Shown here: piece after piece, positions 23,390-37,187 of the stretch | How the letters are laid out: each line of letters begins with the position of its first letter | Numbering within the stretch: the stretch's first letter is position 1 | Assembly (NCBI GenBank): GCA_021234155.1 | Contig: JAJEKV010000001.1 | Location: forward strand, 15,755,491 to 15,819,490 | Reading direction: 5' to 3' | Source of the DNA: Isoetes taiwanensis | Lineage: Eukaryota; Streptophyta; Lycopodiopsida; Isoetales; Isoetaceae | DNA: 64,000 nt | Position numbers and translations under genes: made by a program | Notes under the pieces: generated by a model | What the model was told of the DNA's origin: nothing | Database searches by the model: none | What the model saw: only the letters and a program-made list of their open reading frames with translations

Positions 23390-26300
23390 CTTGACAAAGG
23401 ATGTGTGAGACCCATATGGGTTGGTGGCCCAAGCATTAAAAGTTTCAACAACAAAATTGTCGTAACCATATTGGTTCACTAGTTATGTCCTTTTTTTTAT
23501 TCAAGGAGCTCATCTTTGGATTTTGTGGCTCCCAAGATTGAGAGACCCACCCATAAGGATGAGCCGAATTTAGAGGGAAGACTCAAAAACCATCTTTAGA
23601 GGGAAGAATCAAAAAGCAGCGCTTCCGGCTATTCTTTGCTCTAATTTGTTTTTTGTTCCATTAAGGCGCCCTTCAGTCCGTCCATAGCACATCCATAAGA
23701 ATCGGCATGCCAACCAGGCTTGGGAGGTACAGCCCGCCAAAGTCTATTTCTAGCCCAAAAGAAATTTTTTCCTTCAACCATTAAGAGAACGACCCCTAAA
23801 TAAGACTCAGGAAATTAAGCTGCTCTGAATTTGGCAATAAGCTCCTCAAATGTCGTATTTATACGACCTCAAATATAATAGTGCATCCAAATCTTATTCC
23901 CAACCTTTGCGTGCATATCCTCCCACAATACAAAGAGGATTGTGCAAACTTTATGGAGAAGCTTAGGAACCCATATGATACTAGTAACGGGTGCCGGGCG
24001 TTGCCGGGCATAAACACAATTTTTTGTAGGTTTCCCTCAAGATAGAATTTGTTGTAGGTTTCCCTCAAGTTGTAGATATAGTCATTATATTATAGGAATG
24101 GTCATCGTCTAAATGTGCATTGACATGAAGACATGTTTATAGGTTGTGTTAAGCCATGCTTTGCAACACTGTTATGCTATGACTTTAGTTCCTAGACAAA
24201 TAGAAAACTATAGAGATTGGGACATTACGTTTGCAGATACAATTATACCACTAAGTATAATAACGTAGACTCTGAGCCATATTGAGGTATGTTGACGGAT
24301 TTTCCCCACAATCCCCAACACGTGGCCTCCAGAGGCAAAAATCAAGATCAAGTGGCTTCAAAAGTTGTTGCTGAGTTATTGTATTTTTAGTGCTTTAAAA
24401 TACTTCTCTATCTATTGCTCAAATTTGGTTTGAAATTTGCACTAAATATTGTATATGGTTACTAAACCATTGGCGTCATTTTCTAGCTCCATATGCATTA
24501 TTAAGGCTCAAGTACCTCCCAAAATGTACATCGAAGACTCCAAATTTCTCGAGCATACATATACCCAAGGCCACAAAAATGAATTTCCAACATAATGCAA
24601 ACCATGTTTAGGCATATTTTACTGTAGGTTGAATGTTAAGAAGGTGACATTTTAACAAAGCTATAAGAATGATATCTTTGAAGCTCAAATATGAAAACCA
24701 AAGCCAATGAGAAGCATCAAGATTGGAGAACTTCACGAGTCATTCTCGAAAAGATCAAAATGCAAATCTTTTTAGTCAATACAACATATTCCTTAGAAAT
24801 TAGCATCAAAGCCACATCGATTAAGCTAAAGCTCTGGTTGTAGTATCTCTTAACAAATGATCATATATGTCTCATATATTAATGATAGACTATGAGTAAA
24901 GAGGGTTGGTGCAAGACCTACAAATACACAAAGCAAAAATTGGATAATGCCACCTTTGGCTACTATTTTCATTCACCAGCAATAATTGGTTAAACATCTC
25001 AAGAACATACATTCTATAGTACCTAAATAAATGAATTGCATCGCGGTGAATAAGACTAAATGGGAAAGAAAAGTACCTTTATCCGCGAAGTGTAAAGTGT
25101 TGCCAACCTCTTACCTCTTGTTTTTGTTTGACTATTAGGACATATTTATAATCCAGCTACAATGGCAAAAGACATATTGATGGAATAATATAGCAAATAC
25201 ATTGTTGCATCTTGACATTAAAGATGCATCATTTTAAATTCAATTCCTGCCTATATAAGGACAAAAGATATATAAAGCATTTTGGAAGCCGCTAAAATGA
25301 CATGCAATAAAGTGACTTTTGTAAGCTATGAGGATAATTGCTAACGACGGACTCAAAGACCATTTGTTTATAAATCAAAGCAAGAAGGAATTGATCAGTT
25401 TATTTATAGACTCTCTATATTGGCGAGAAAAGAAACCGCAGAATAAATGCTAGCGAGGTTTGGGGGCCTTCACTATAGCAAATCAATCGTGATTCAAATG
25501 ATCTATGTAAATGATGAATCTACGATATGTGACTCTTAATGCATTTGTGTAATTAGAAGTAGGTAGCAAGCGGTTGTTACAAGGATTTGAACAAATGGTT
25601 TAACCATTGGAACTTACAAAGCCATCTCCCCATACTCGGATGAGTTTAAGGTACGTGCCTTACGATGCATCTTTGTGACTTATCAACAAAAAGAAGCTTC
25701 TGTATTACATTAGAGACTTTAACCCTAAAAGCACTCATAGTATACAACCATATCTGGCATACCATAGCATGTTCCTGGTGATCCCCGAGCAATTCATGTA
25801 TCTTGGATGAGCTCCCACCGTCTAATGATTGAAAGGTAGATGAGCGAAGGCTGGAAGAAGATCCGCGGAGAATTTGTATACGTAAGGGAAGGGGTAGAAT
25901 CCAGGCATCCGCGCTATCTACTATGTCATAGGCATGATGCTCTCGTGCCAAATATTCTATGATACCCTGGAATTTACCCATGGGCGAGTTGTTCCAACAT
26001 CATCCTGCACTTTCTCATTTTGGGTTGTTTCAGCCGGGAACTCTTGCATGACACAAGAGATAAAAGAAGTATAATTCGTAACTTTTGTGACATATTGTAA
26101 GCATGTTTGTCCCATAGCCCTCACGGGCTTTTAGTTGGGCGTTAATAAACTTTATTATTGTGTATTATAAATGCAGACAGCCTGACCAAACAAAGACGTT
26201 TTTCATATTTCAAAATTCTCTGAAATATTTGTGCTCAATCATGGCCAACTCTTATATTAATATATCTCCAATTTGAAGATTCCAAGCAAATCCGTTTTGA

Positions 26301-28800
26301 TCCCTGATGCAGCAGGATCCAATTTTCTTGTAGAACCCTCTTAAACTGGTGGCTCTTGAAATTCAAGCACCCTTTCGCAGCTCAGTCATGATTACTGGAG
26401 ATGAACATGTTGCTTTGCAATGCAAGGCTGACCTAATGTTTGATATCACTTTAAATTTTTATGGAGAATACAATTTACGTGGGTTAAATTTGCTTTGGTG
26501 GATGCCATTTCAGCTGATTTTATGCACATCTTAATATCGATAGCTAGCATTGCAAGCTATAGGCATTTCAACATTCTTCAGAGGGTATGAACATGCCTTG
26601 GTCGGATAAGGAGTGATGTTCAACTAGGTTTATACAGCGTCAAATGCGATGGCAAGCATTGCATGCTGCAAGACTAACAACGCAACATGGTTGAGGAGAA
26701 TGTGAATCGCCTTAAGATCAGCGCGGATAGGTAAGATATGCTCCTCATGCATATCCTATTGATGGTAGGGTGATTTCACACTTCTTTATCTTTCTAAGTA
26801 AAATATATCACTCCAGAACCTTGTTAGGTACAGTCTCAATTGATGTTATTCCCAATGTTGTTTCAAAAATTAGAAGCGGGAAAGAATACTTACGAAAATT
26901 GATTGTTGCTGGTGAGTTTGAGGAAGCCGGGGAAAATGGCGTCGCCATTTTTCTTGATTTGTTTGTCCTTTTCCCGGATTTTTGATTCAAACTCTTTTCT
27001 TGGCGATTCTCTCTGAAATTCATCAACTACACTTGGTTGGCTCGATTTTGAAGGAGATCTTTGGCTGCCCACGAGGGCGGCTTTAACAAATTACTCATGC
27101 TTTGAGTATTGATGGACACAAAAATCTTCCTGAATTCCCTCCAAAACATGGCACCGAGATTTACGTGGTTTTTCTCTCGGGCTCATCTTGGCGGGATATG
27201 GAATTCCTTGGTAGCAATACCTTCTTCCTGATTCCCTATTTCGGCAAGAGTATACCTTTGTCTAGCTGCGTTGAATTTGAGATGTAGTTACATGGTTAAG
27301 AGGTCATTGGAGAACAGCAGATTTCAACCAAGCAGAGATTTCGAGTCAGTGTGATTGGAATGAGATGAAAGATCGTGTGAAGGTTTATTGAGGAATTAGA
27401 AAATTGGAGTAAGAGTTGTATTTGGACGATTTCGTAAAAGATTTCACAAATTGGACATGCATGGCTTCTGGTTTGGCAATCCGATCTCTTTTAGTTAATT
27501 TTGATCCTATCTAATTGGCTTCCTTCCCTGTTTTTCTTTCTTTTGCCACTTTGGGGCTTAATTCATTGGTGCTCTTTTGTTGTTTTCAGCACGTACCTTT
27601 ACCATGGCCTTTAATTCCTCCGTAAACCCTAAAAATTTAGCCTTTCTCTTGCTCCTTTGCCAAAATTCCAGCACTGACGACCGGCTGTTCTCGAAGCAGT
27701 TTCCTTTCAAGAGAAGTACAAGAAACTATACTCTTGGGAAATTTTACTTGGAATTTACGACTTCTATACGATATGGACCCCAATTTCATGAAGTCCCCTT
27801 GGGATAATCTTTTCTTGATCTACGACCACGGGGGCATTCTTCACCCTATTAGTCCAAATATTGGTATCCGCCATTATGGAGTCGAGAATACACGGTAGCG
27901 TCGGATGATGGGAAGCTGGGCGGCGGATTCAAAAGAACTAGACCACACCTTCAACAAAGCAAAATGAGACTTCTGATTGGTATTTCTCTTTAATCTTCCT
28001 ATTGTTCATTCTAGAGTTGATGCTTTATCAATTCGAGTACATCATAGTCAAGGTCAAAAATGTAGGATTAAGCTTGACAGAGCTATGGGCTTTTTCTCCT
28101 TAACTAAATAAAAGGGAATCGTAATTCAAGCTGTTTAAACCTTCCCTTATTATGTAGATATTGGAATGCTAGATCAGTATTTTCTTTCTCAACTATATGG
28201 TCCCTTGACTTTTGAAACCACTCAAAGCTGTCCTTCCTCAAATGGCATCGAAACTTGATATTGACCAAGCGAACAATCTTTGTATTGCCTCAACCTCTGC
28301 TTTTGGACTTAATCCTATCTCTTGGGATGAAGAATGTTTAAACTTCTCTTTAACACTATTGGCACCTATATTTCTCTTGAATACTCTCCATCCTAGACCT
28401 CCACGTGCATGCTGATTAGACCTTTTCAAAAATTCCTATTTCCATTCCTTTCAAAGATGCTGGAGTAGAATCTTCTTTGGCTCTTAGATAGTGGATTGCC
28501 CTCCCAATGCCAAAATGCTTCCCACAGACATTCTGGTACTCACGTACAAATCTTCACAATATCACTCAAGACAACAGAGGCTAATGTGATTGAAGGGGAG
28601 AAAATGGCGGGCTCTACTCACCAACTTCGGTGATAATACTAGGGAACACTCGGCCAGTGAGGTGGCTATTTAAACGAAACAAGTCCAAGGTTACGGACAC
28701 ATTTCCAAAAATTACCCGAGGAGAATAGTAATTTCAGTGGACCAGAGATTGGCTAAGCGCTACAAAAGGATTGAGAAGCGAGAAGTAGAGGATAAAGCCA
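23390..28800. other. non-coding interval, nothing firmly recognised
   Basis: No gene or RNA seen. A minus-strand frame around 26890-27072 is rich in charged residues (KEFESKIREKDKQIKKNG) and could be a coiled-coil fragment, perhaps of a LINE ORF1, but nothing confirms it. Confidence 0.4.
24024..24069. repeat. tandem pair of TTGTAGGTTTCCCTCAAG
   Basis: The 18-bp phrase occurs at 24024-24041 and again at 24052-24069, a 28-bp period. Confidence 0.75.
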
Positions 28801-31800
28801 AGGAAAAACTCTTTGAAGACAACTCTTTCCAAAATAAGAGAAGAGCAATATGGTATAACAATTGGGGAGCCAAAACTTTTGGTTAAAGTCTTTATTCCCG
28901 AGAAAAATCATACTTCTCATGATTTTATACTTGACTTGAAGCCAATATGTAAGATGCTAGGAAATCAAGATAAGGTCATTGCTCTTATAGCCTTATGGAC
29001 TTCGATCTAGTAATGAGCAAGACGGGATCATGCTATAAAATCTCGGTAAAGCTAAGCGAGAATATGAATTCTCTTGAAAAGAATTCACGGACTTCTTCTA
29101 CTACTCGGCAAGCCTATACAGGCCGAGCCATAACTTCTAATGGCATAAGCGTTAAATCAGTTTAGTTTTGACAGATCTACACATTTTCGCACTTCAATGA
29201 AGTTAATTATGATGGGAGCAATGCTGCAACAGGGAGTATATGGCTCAACACAAGATAAGCTGCCTAAAAGCTGTCAAAACACTTTTGGTGTGCTCATTGA
29301 ATTAATTTAGGTCTGATTTGCATAAGAGCAAAATTAATGTTGTCCCTCTATTGCCTTTCTGCACCACAAACATAAAGAGATTCCCTCACCTCACAACCAG
29401 CCTATTCCCTCCTCCTGTGCGCCATCTCGCCCATGCATGGTGAGTTTGGACTATCCCATCATAAGCGTGCCCCAGAGTCTCAAAATATCGATAAAGGATT
29501 CGCGGATCTATTTCTTCCACTTTGCAAATGGTTCTTGGCTGAAGATAAGGATCCTCTCTACGGGGAAAATAGAGGTCAATAAATTGGATACTTTTGACTA
29601 TGTCCCTAAGATACAGAATAAAGAATGCTGCCATGAGAAAAGAGCAGGTTGAAACCACATGAAAATTCGAGCAAGTTAATCATTACGCTCCTTTAAAATA
29701 ACCTTGATATTAATTCTATGTTTCATTTTTATCTGCACGGTGGTTATTAGGTAATAGTGATTATATTGATCATAGTGATGGTGAAGATCAAATAATTGAC
29801 AAGAGAATTGGGGGAAAGGAAGAGTATCTTCTTAGAAATTCTACCAAAATCATCTAAGTACGTGAGGGACCATCCGGCTAATAAGTCTAGTAAAAGGTTG
29901 GGAATAACAAAGGCTCCATATAGAGGTTGAATAAAACTCACGCTCAAAATACAAAGAACCGAAATCAAAATCTTCTAGATATTGATTTTTTCCTTCAACT
30001 TTTAGCCAATCTCTCTCTAGATATGAAGATTTTATCTTGGGAATCTTAGAGAATTAAAGGCCCTCTTAAAAGAAGAAAGAGCCATTGCTCCAAATCGAGG
30101 TTATATAATGCTGATATTACTCTTCTTAGGAAGTCAACTTCCTTCCTTTGAAGGAAAGCTAGTAACTTGGGTGATTGGATTTATCCCAATTCCTCACTAT
30201 TTGGATTGATTACATTTGGGGCGAGTGGTGGCCTTGCTATCATTTGGAGGAGCTGACCTCAATCTATCTCTTGTTATAATGGCCTCGAACATGCTTGGTA
30301 TTTACTCTTTACTGTTTCCAATTACGTCTTTGGTATTGTTAACATCTATGCTCCAACTAGTCCAAATGATAAAGAACTTTGTTTGGAAGAGATCAACTCT
30401 TAGCTAGCCTCTCAAAATTTGGGCTGTTTGGATTGTGCTTTGGGGACTTCAATAACACTCCTTCACAGGACCTGAAATTAGGGAACAAAATCAATATGAC
30501 TAGATCACGAGACAAGCACGGGACTCTCTTCTTTCTAATAATGGCTGATCTATATCCCTCTACATTGCCAATTATACTTGGTCAAATAAGCAAAAGATAA
30601 AACTAGAGTCTCATGCTTTGGGCCAGATTTTATATTTCAAATCCTTCCACTTCCTTCTGGGATACTTGATTATGTCTCTAGTGATGAAGGAACTTCTATT
30701 CGATCATCAACCTCGGTTTAGCATACTTCTCATGTACGAATTCAAAGGCAAGGAAATTACCCTTTAGGATTCAATACATCTCTCTGAATAATACAAGGAA
30801 CTTACGCTCTCGAGTTTTCTGCCTTTTATGAGGATCTCTCTTGTCAGAAATATAGGTATGCATCGAGGAAATCAGTTCTATTCTAAAATCAAAGCTATTA
30901 AATCTTGGATCAAGAAATGGTCTAAGATAAGGCATCTTGATGTGAAGAGGAAAAGAATCAACTTCTCATGCTCATGAAGGAAGTAGGATCTTTATTGACA
31001 AGATCCAACTAATTTAAACCTGCAAATTGGTAAGGAAGTTCTGGAAGGAAGATTAGAAACATTGAGGAGATGGAGGTAAGGATGGCCATCAGATGTAAAA
31101 TCAAATACTCTCTAACCAAATGGATTACGGCGCTCAAAGTTTTTCTTGAGGGGGTAGCGTAAGTAGGGTGCTTTCGAAACTCTATAGCAGAAGTTGAGGA
31201 TGATAGGTAAGGGAATAAATATTCTTCTACTCACTCACGACATCTCTTCTTTTCTTGAGGAGACAAATATCTGGGATATTTTATGTAGACAAGCCTATTC
31301 CTTTTCAATGACATGGCCAAAGCAACTGAATTTAAAAATCTAGTCAATATCTTTTTATGCCGCTGCTCCTGAAGTGATGAATGCTACTATAAATGATCCT
31401 CCTTCACCAGTTGAGATCCTAACTACCCTTTCTTCTTTCGATGAAAGGAAAATCTCCACAGTCACGATGGGCTGCCGGCTGAATTTTATGTTAAGTTACA
31501 CGGGATGTCCTTAAAGATGATATTACTTCCATGATTCATGACTTACGGAACAATGACTGCCTTCAGACTTCTATTGCTGAGTGGTTTCATAGCTTTGATC
31601 CCAAAGTTGATCATCCAAATAAGTTTCAAGATTGGAGACCTATCTCTCTCACTAATGCGCACCTATAAGCTTTGTGCCAAGATTGGCCCAACTCTAGGAA
31701 TCAATAGCTATCTTCAAGGAATATAGAGTCCCCAATCAGTAAAACTTTCTACCCTAAAGAGATACATTCTTGATAATTATGTAGCGGCGGCTATGGAGGG

Positions 31801-33700
31801 CTTACATTTGGAACAAAATTTTTAAATCCAGTGCATTCTTTAAAAGCTGGATTTCAAGAGGAAGGCCTTTATTTCGGTCGGATGGGATTTTCTTGTGAAT
31901 TTGCCATGGTCAAGCTTGGTTTTCATCCCAAACTCATTAATCTAATCCTTAGGCTTAATCTTAGATCCAAGTCCGAATTTGTGCTTATAAATGTAGGTGT
32001 GCCCTCTGGTTTTTCTCTCTATCATAGCCGGAGTTAGTGAGATATCCTCTTGCTCCTTACCTATTTCTAGTTGCAGCTGATTTGCTCACAAAGTCATCAC
32101 CTAATGTCGGGAAAGGCTAACGATTAAAGGACTTAAACCCCTAACTCAGATGGAAATTATCTTACCGCTTCAATATCTTGCATTGACACTCTCCTTCCTT
32201 GCAGAAGCTGATTTGGCAAATATTGACTTTTTCCTTAAAGTCGCATATCAATTCTCAGTATTTATGAGTATTTATCTCAATGTCAATAAAGAGCTTAATT
32301 ATGGCGATCTTCCTCATCAGCGGGTTCTTGATATTAATGTTCTCCCACGTGGGTCAAGCCAGCGGAAACTTTAGGAATGCCTCTATCTATAAATCAGAGC
32401 TTGAAAGGGCTTTGGGATCCTGATATTCTTCAAAAGAATTAAAAAGCTGAATAACTCTGAAATTATCTCACCCTATTTGGTAGAACTATCATTGCAAACT
32501 CACGATTCTTGCTGGCTCTCATGTCTACTTTTCTCTTGCTCTCCTAAGTGTATTTATCACCGAGCTCGAAAAATAATCAGAAACTTTATTTGGAAGGCAG
32601 TCCTTGTCAAGCTGGAATTCCTCACTTAGGAGCTAAAATAGCGGTGGTCTTGGCTGCAGGACCTTTTCTTCAAGCCCAATCTCTTGCGAGGTAAATTTGT
32701 TTGGGGTAAGCTGTAGGAACCAATCTCACGCTCATAAGTTCATCGGATCTTTGGATCAATCTTAGTCACATCCTTCTGGTCATCCATCTGTTCATCATCT
32801 GTTGCAAACTCAGCCTTTACTCATTTTAGCTGCTCCTAATATCTCTCCTTTGATGAATAATGTCGATTATGGCTTGGAATTCCATTTCTCCCCACTTTCA
32901 ATTCATCTCATCGGATCATTTGCACTCTGAGATATACCTATTTTCTGGAATCCTATCTTAGTTAATCATAATTCCAATGTTGGCAATCAAACACCTAAGT
33001 TTTAAGTGACGTGCTGGTCTGTATTACATAAGAGATCTTTCATTGGATGTAGACTGATTTCTTGGTACTCTTAAAAAAATATCATCAAAAGTACCTCATC
33101 TGACAGGAAAGTCTATCTCCTTGTAGGCGCTTTTTGACAAATCTTTCTCTTCGGGAAAAGGTAGTTGGTCTCACGAATGACAAGTTTGATTACAAAGTAG
33201 TGATAATCTATAAGTGCCTTTCCATGATCCTATTAATATCAAGGCAATGACTAAAATGGGGTATTAATCATATACTCAATAAAAGATCTCTTCAAGAACT
33301 GTCACGGGACTCTTCTTGCCCTCCCAAAATTTCCCTCTTGTATATGACTTGTGCAAATGGCGGCAAGTAACTTACAATCCCTTTCTAAAAGTATCATAAT
33401 ATTATGCGGTGCCCTTTGGGATTACAATGTGAGGAAGTATATCTCACATTTTCAAATTTTGCACTAAATTAGATAGTTTTTGGAATTGGATTCTTTGGAA
33501 AATTTAGGATTCATTATGATGGAAATTTAACTTATGATCCAAAATGATGACACTTTTAATATCACAGTTATTTTCATTGCCCTTTGGAATATCATGGAAG
33601 GCTAGGAATGCGTGTTTTGTATGGGAAGAAAAGACCTTGATTTTTTACTGATTAAGATGAATTTCCAATTTGACTTTGAAACTATTATTACTGCTCATAA
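28800..33700 (+). mobile_element. degenerate LINE (L1-type), plus strand
   Basis: From about 30.0 kb the plus strand carries the order endonuclease, linker, reverse transcriptase, C-terminal region of plant non-LTR elements. The stretch 28.8-30.0 kb may hold ORF1 debris but has no diagnostic motif, so the left boundary is uncertain. No poly(A) tail or target-site duplication could be fixed on the right. Confidence 0.7.
30023..33640 (+). pseudogene. LINE ORF2 remnant: endonuclease, RT, C-terminal region
   Basis: The endonuclease starts MKILSW at 30023, and its GDFN motif is readable at 30444-30455. RT pieces: SSFDE at about 31435, KFQDWRPISLTNA at about 31622-31660 (one frame), NYVAAAMEG at about 31778-31800, AMVKLGFHPKLINLIL at 31903-31950, APYLFLVAADLL at about 32053-32090. 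The expected aspartate-rich catalytic box near 32170 reads LQYLALTLSF, so the catalytic aspartates are not readable. Downstream, LTLFGRTIIANS (about 32467-32505) matches the thumb, and IALWNIMEG (about 33575-33600) matches the C-terminal end. Frames change every few dozen codons. Family function would be target-primed reverse transcription; this copy is dead. Confidence 0.82.
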
Positions 33701-35003
33701 AAATAAAGTTGGAACTAATCATGTGAAATTGGAGCTTTATGGAAACTACAGGGGATTTACAATTTATTTGCTTCAAAATTTAAATATTTGTGGATTCTAA
33801 TGTTTTGCTTTCACAGTGAAGCAGAATATCTTTGATTTTTACTGTGAGGGAGGGCAAAGGAAATTGATGACAGCTTCGCCATTCAGCCAGCACTTTCAGT
33901 GGATCAGTCATGAAAAATGATCTAGCAACATCTATGGAGTCTTTTTCTTATGAAAAGAGGACGCATGAGATATCGAAAGAAAGTGAAGACCTTTGGGCAT
34001 CTATTTTACTGCCGAGGGAAGTGGTTGAATCCACTTGCCTTTGGGCTTTCTTGGCCAACCATCATTTTATTCTCCTTTGAAGGCAGGTGACAAGAATCTG
34101 AGAACCATGTACTACAATCATAAACTTCTAGGTACGTCTGTGGCTCGCTGGCATTATTCTTTGGAGGGCGAGAGATAAGAATTCGGGCTCTTTTCACCCA
34201 ATAATTGGGGCCCGAACCAATACTTCTTTGGATCCGACCCTTTAATGCCTACTTGTGATTTCTTCTTCGCGATCATGGAATCCTCTTCCCGCAACCATCT
34301 ACCAATCATTCTTGCTCTTGTCTAATCTTGATCTATTTATGTTTCGGGAAGGATTGCCTTTTTGCGAGTTTTCTGATTTCAAGCGAGTTACCTCCCTCAA
34401 CAATTGAGACTTCTTGGACCTGTTCACACACACTTAGGGATCATTTTCTTCTTGGCTTAGTAGCATTTTGCTACTTTTCACGTGGATACTTTGTTGAAGC
34501 TTGTTATTCTAGAGCTCATATTGATAATATGATGCTCTTAAATGATACTGTTACTTTTTCATGTGCTTCCTTATAAAGCACAAACATGCCTCACGTGCAC
34601 GAGATTTTATAATTAATGGTAAAATGACTCTCTTGCTATCAAAAAAAGAAAGCGAGGAAAGAAAAAGCCTGATGTAGTTTTCAATAAATGCCCATTGCTC
34701 TTTCCGTTATTATTAAAAAGATGCGGCAATCGGTGAGTAGTGATGCTTAGAAACAACATAGATTAAACACTTAAAACTATAAAGTGCAAGTATCTTACCT
34801 AGTAATGGAATGATCACGAGCTCTCACGAATAGCTCCACGGTGTTAAAATGTGTAAAAGCTGCAAACACCCGAGTTCATATGTGCATCTTAGAGTGTAAA
34901 ACCTTGTGCAATGCATGCTACACATAATACCAATGGCGGTATGCATCGGATATAATAAGCGGTATTAAAGCCCCTTTTAAAGCATTACATTTATACATGC
35001 ATG

Positions 35004-35097
35004 TTTTATACTATATTCCATAGGAACCATCCATAGCTTCTTTTATTTGTAGGTTTTATTTCTTTTTATACTATATTCCATAGGAACCATCCATAGC
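35004..35097. repeat. direct repeat of 34 bp with 60-bp spacing
   Basis: The stretch beginning TTTTATACTATATTCCATAG occurs at 35004-35037 and identically at 35064-35097. Perfect identity of the two copies suggests a recent event in otherwise eroded DNA. Confidence 0.85.
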
Positions 35098-37153
35098 CTT
35101 GACGATTGCTTCTAGAAGGTTTAGCATAAGCATAGAGTCCACATAAAATAAAATATGAATCTAAATCTAGGACACACATAATGAATGCGATAATAAAAAA
35201 GTAGTAGACTTACTCCTAACGCCAAAGTATGCATATTCTAAACGTTAACATCTTTGTGGCACAAAAAGAGGCTCTTTAGGGCGTAGAGATACAAAATTTA
35301 TTTCAGCGTAGAAGATCCATAGCTAAAGCCTTCATTTGCATTTGCTTAATGAAGCTATTTAGAAAACGTACTAAATATAACACGTAGAGACAATAAAGCA
35401 TATTAGTAAGATTTTGCGAGAGTACAAATAGTTCGAATGTTTGATATAATGGGCCACACTGACTTCACGTAATAAATACGTGATCCTGCTTATCTATAGG
35501 AATTGTTCTAAAAGAAACAATTCAAACACTTACTTATTGATCAATGTGAAGGCCTAGAACTCAGCACAACTCTTGCGGATAAATGTGATCGAACACGGAT
35601 AGGTATTTGGTGATGGACTAAATAATTGTTCTACCATTTCTCGATTCCCATAAGCGACACTCTGATTACTTGACTTCTAAGGAATGAAAATGAACTGCAC
35701 AAAAGACTTAAAATAGATAGGTACAAAATAGAAGTCTCATCTCACTTAAGTTGTTCGTACGTGGGAATTAACCTGACAATCCTTTGAAATGGAGCTCGTT
35801 TATGCCGCGGACTGTAAACCTAGCACCAACATTAAGATGTAAATGCGCGTTGCGGCTATATAAGAATTGCATTTTTCAAGGTAAAATAAATGATTATGTG
35901 CTTTGAGGCCATGCATACAATGTGTCCATGCATCTGATGTATGTATCATGTACAAAAAAGGCTGTCTACTTCAGTTATATAAGTACCTTATGTTATTCTG
36001 CGTTCTTAGGGAAGGGTTTCCATGGGGAAAAGAAGTCTTTTTATGTGATGGTGAAGCGACCGGAAGGAGATAGATTCTTGGTCAGTTATTGAAGAGGCGA
36101 GTTGTGTGCAGAGAGATGCAGGGAGGCGTTAACGGGAGCCTGAGAGGAAGCAAGCGGGATTCGGTGGGGATCCGGCCGCACGGTTTCTAGTGTTTGTATA
36201 AATTTGTGTTGATTTAATAATGATTGCTTTGAGCGTGAAGTATAAACTTGGGGTTAAAATCATATGGCAAATTCATGAATAGAATAGAGATAGGCATGCA
36301 TGGTTAATGGATAGAGCATATTAACCAATTCAAACCAACTAGTTGCTTGAGTTATAGAGCACGTCATTGGAGTTATAGTAGTAATTTAGAAGGAAGTTGA
36401 TCTAGTTAAAAGTAATAAGATATTAGTGAAGGTTGTATTTTGCTTAAGCACCGGGCATTGCATGTTGTATGGTAGAGATAGTAATGGTATATAAGTTTTC
36501 CTTTGTTATGAGGTATAGAGGTATGGGGTTTCTGGGTAGAATTGTGTGAAATGTACTGTTGATATTGGGTGGGAGATTCTTGTGTGTGATCTATGTGTGA
36601 GTATATTTCTGGGGCGGAGTCTAGGTCTGATGGTCTAGACTTCATGAGTTATTACGGTCTATGGTATTATTTGAACATCGAGGCTGGTACCATATGGTAC
36701 AAGCGTCATGCAGGTTAAGTGGTCCTCAATGCTGGGCCTTGGCGTGGATAGGTGTAATACCTGCAGTAGTTTATACATATCCTTGGCACGATCTTGGATT
36801 GACCTTAATAGACCCCGAGGAATATTGGGCACATGGTGCTGTGATTGCTTGGTTATTGTATATATGTTTTAATGTTGTTGGAATTAAGTTACGTAGATGT
36901 ACTTGGTGTAATAATTATGCATTGTGATTATACTTGGACTAAGTAACCTAGGTTGCTGAGAGGAGCTCACGGTAAAGGCTGGTGTATTATTCTAAGTTAG
37001 GCTTTGTGGTGGGCATTTTTAGATATATCCTAGATCGATCATGATCCATGCATTTGTACCCGTGGTTGATGGGTATGCTTGAGGTGTGAGATGCTCAGGA
37101 AAGTAGCCAAGCGGGCGAGAGTGGAAGTGTGTGGATTGCTATTCAATAAACTT

Positions 37154-37187
37154 GATTATTATTACTATTATTATTATTATTATATAT
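37154..37187. repeat. (TTA)n microsatellite
   Basis: GATTATTATTACTATTATTATT continues to TATATAT, a short imperfect trinucleotide run. Confidence 0.85.
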
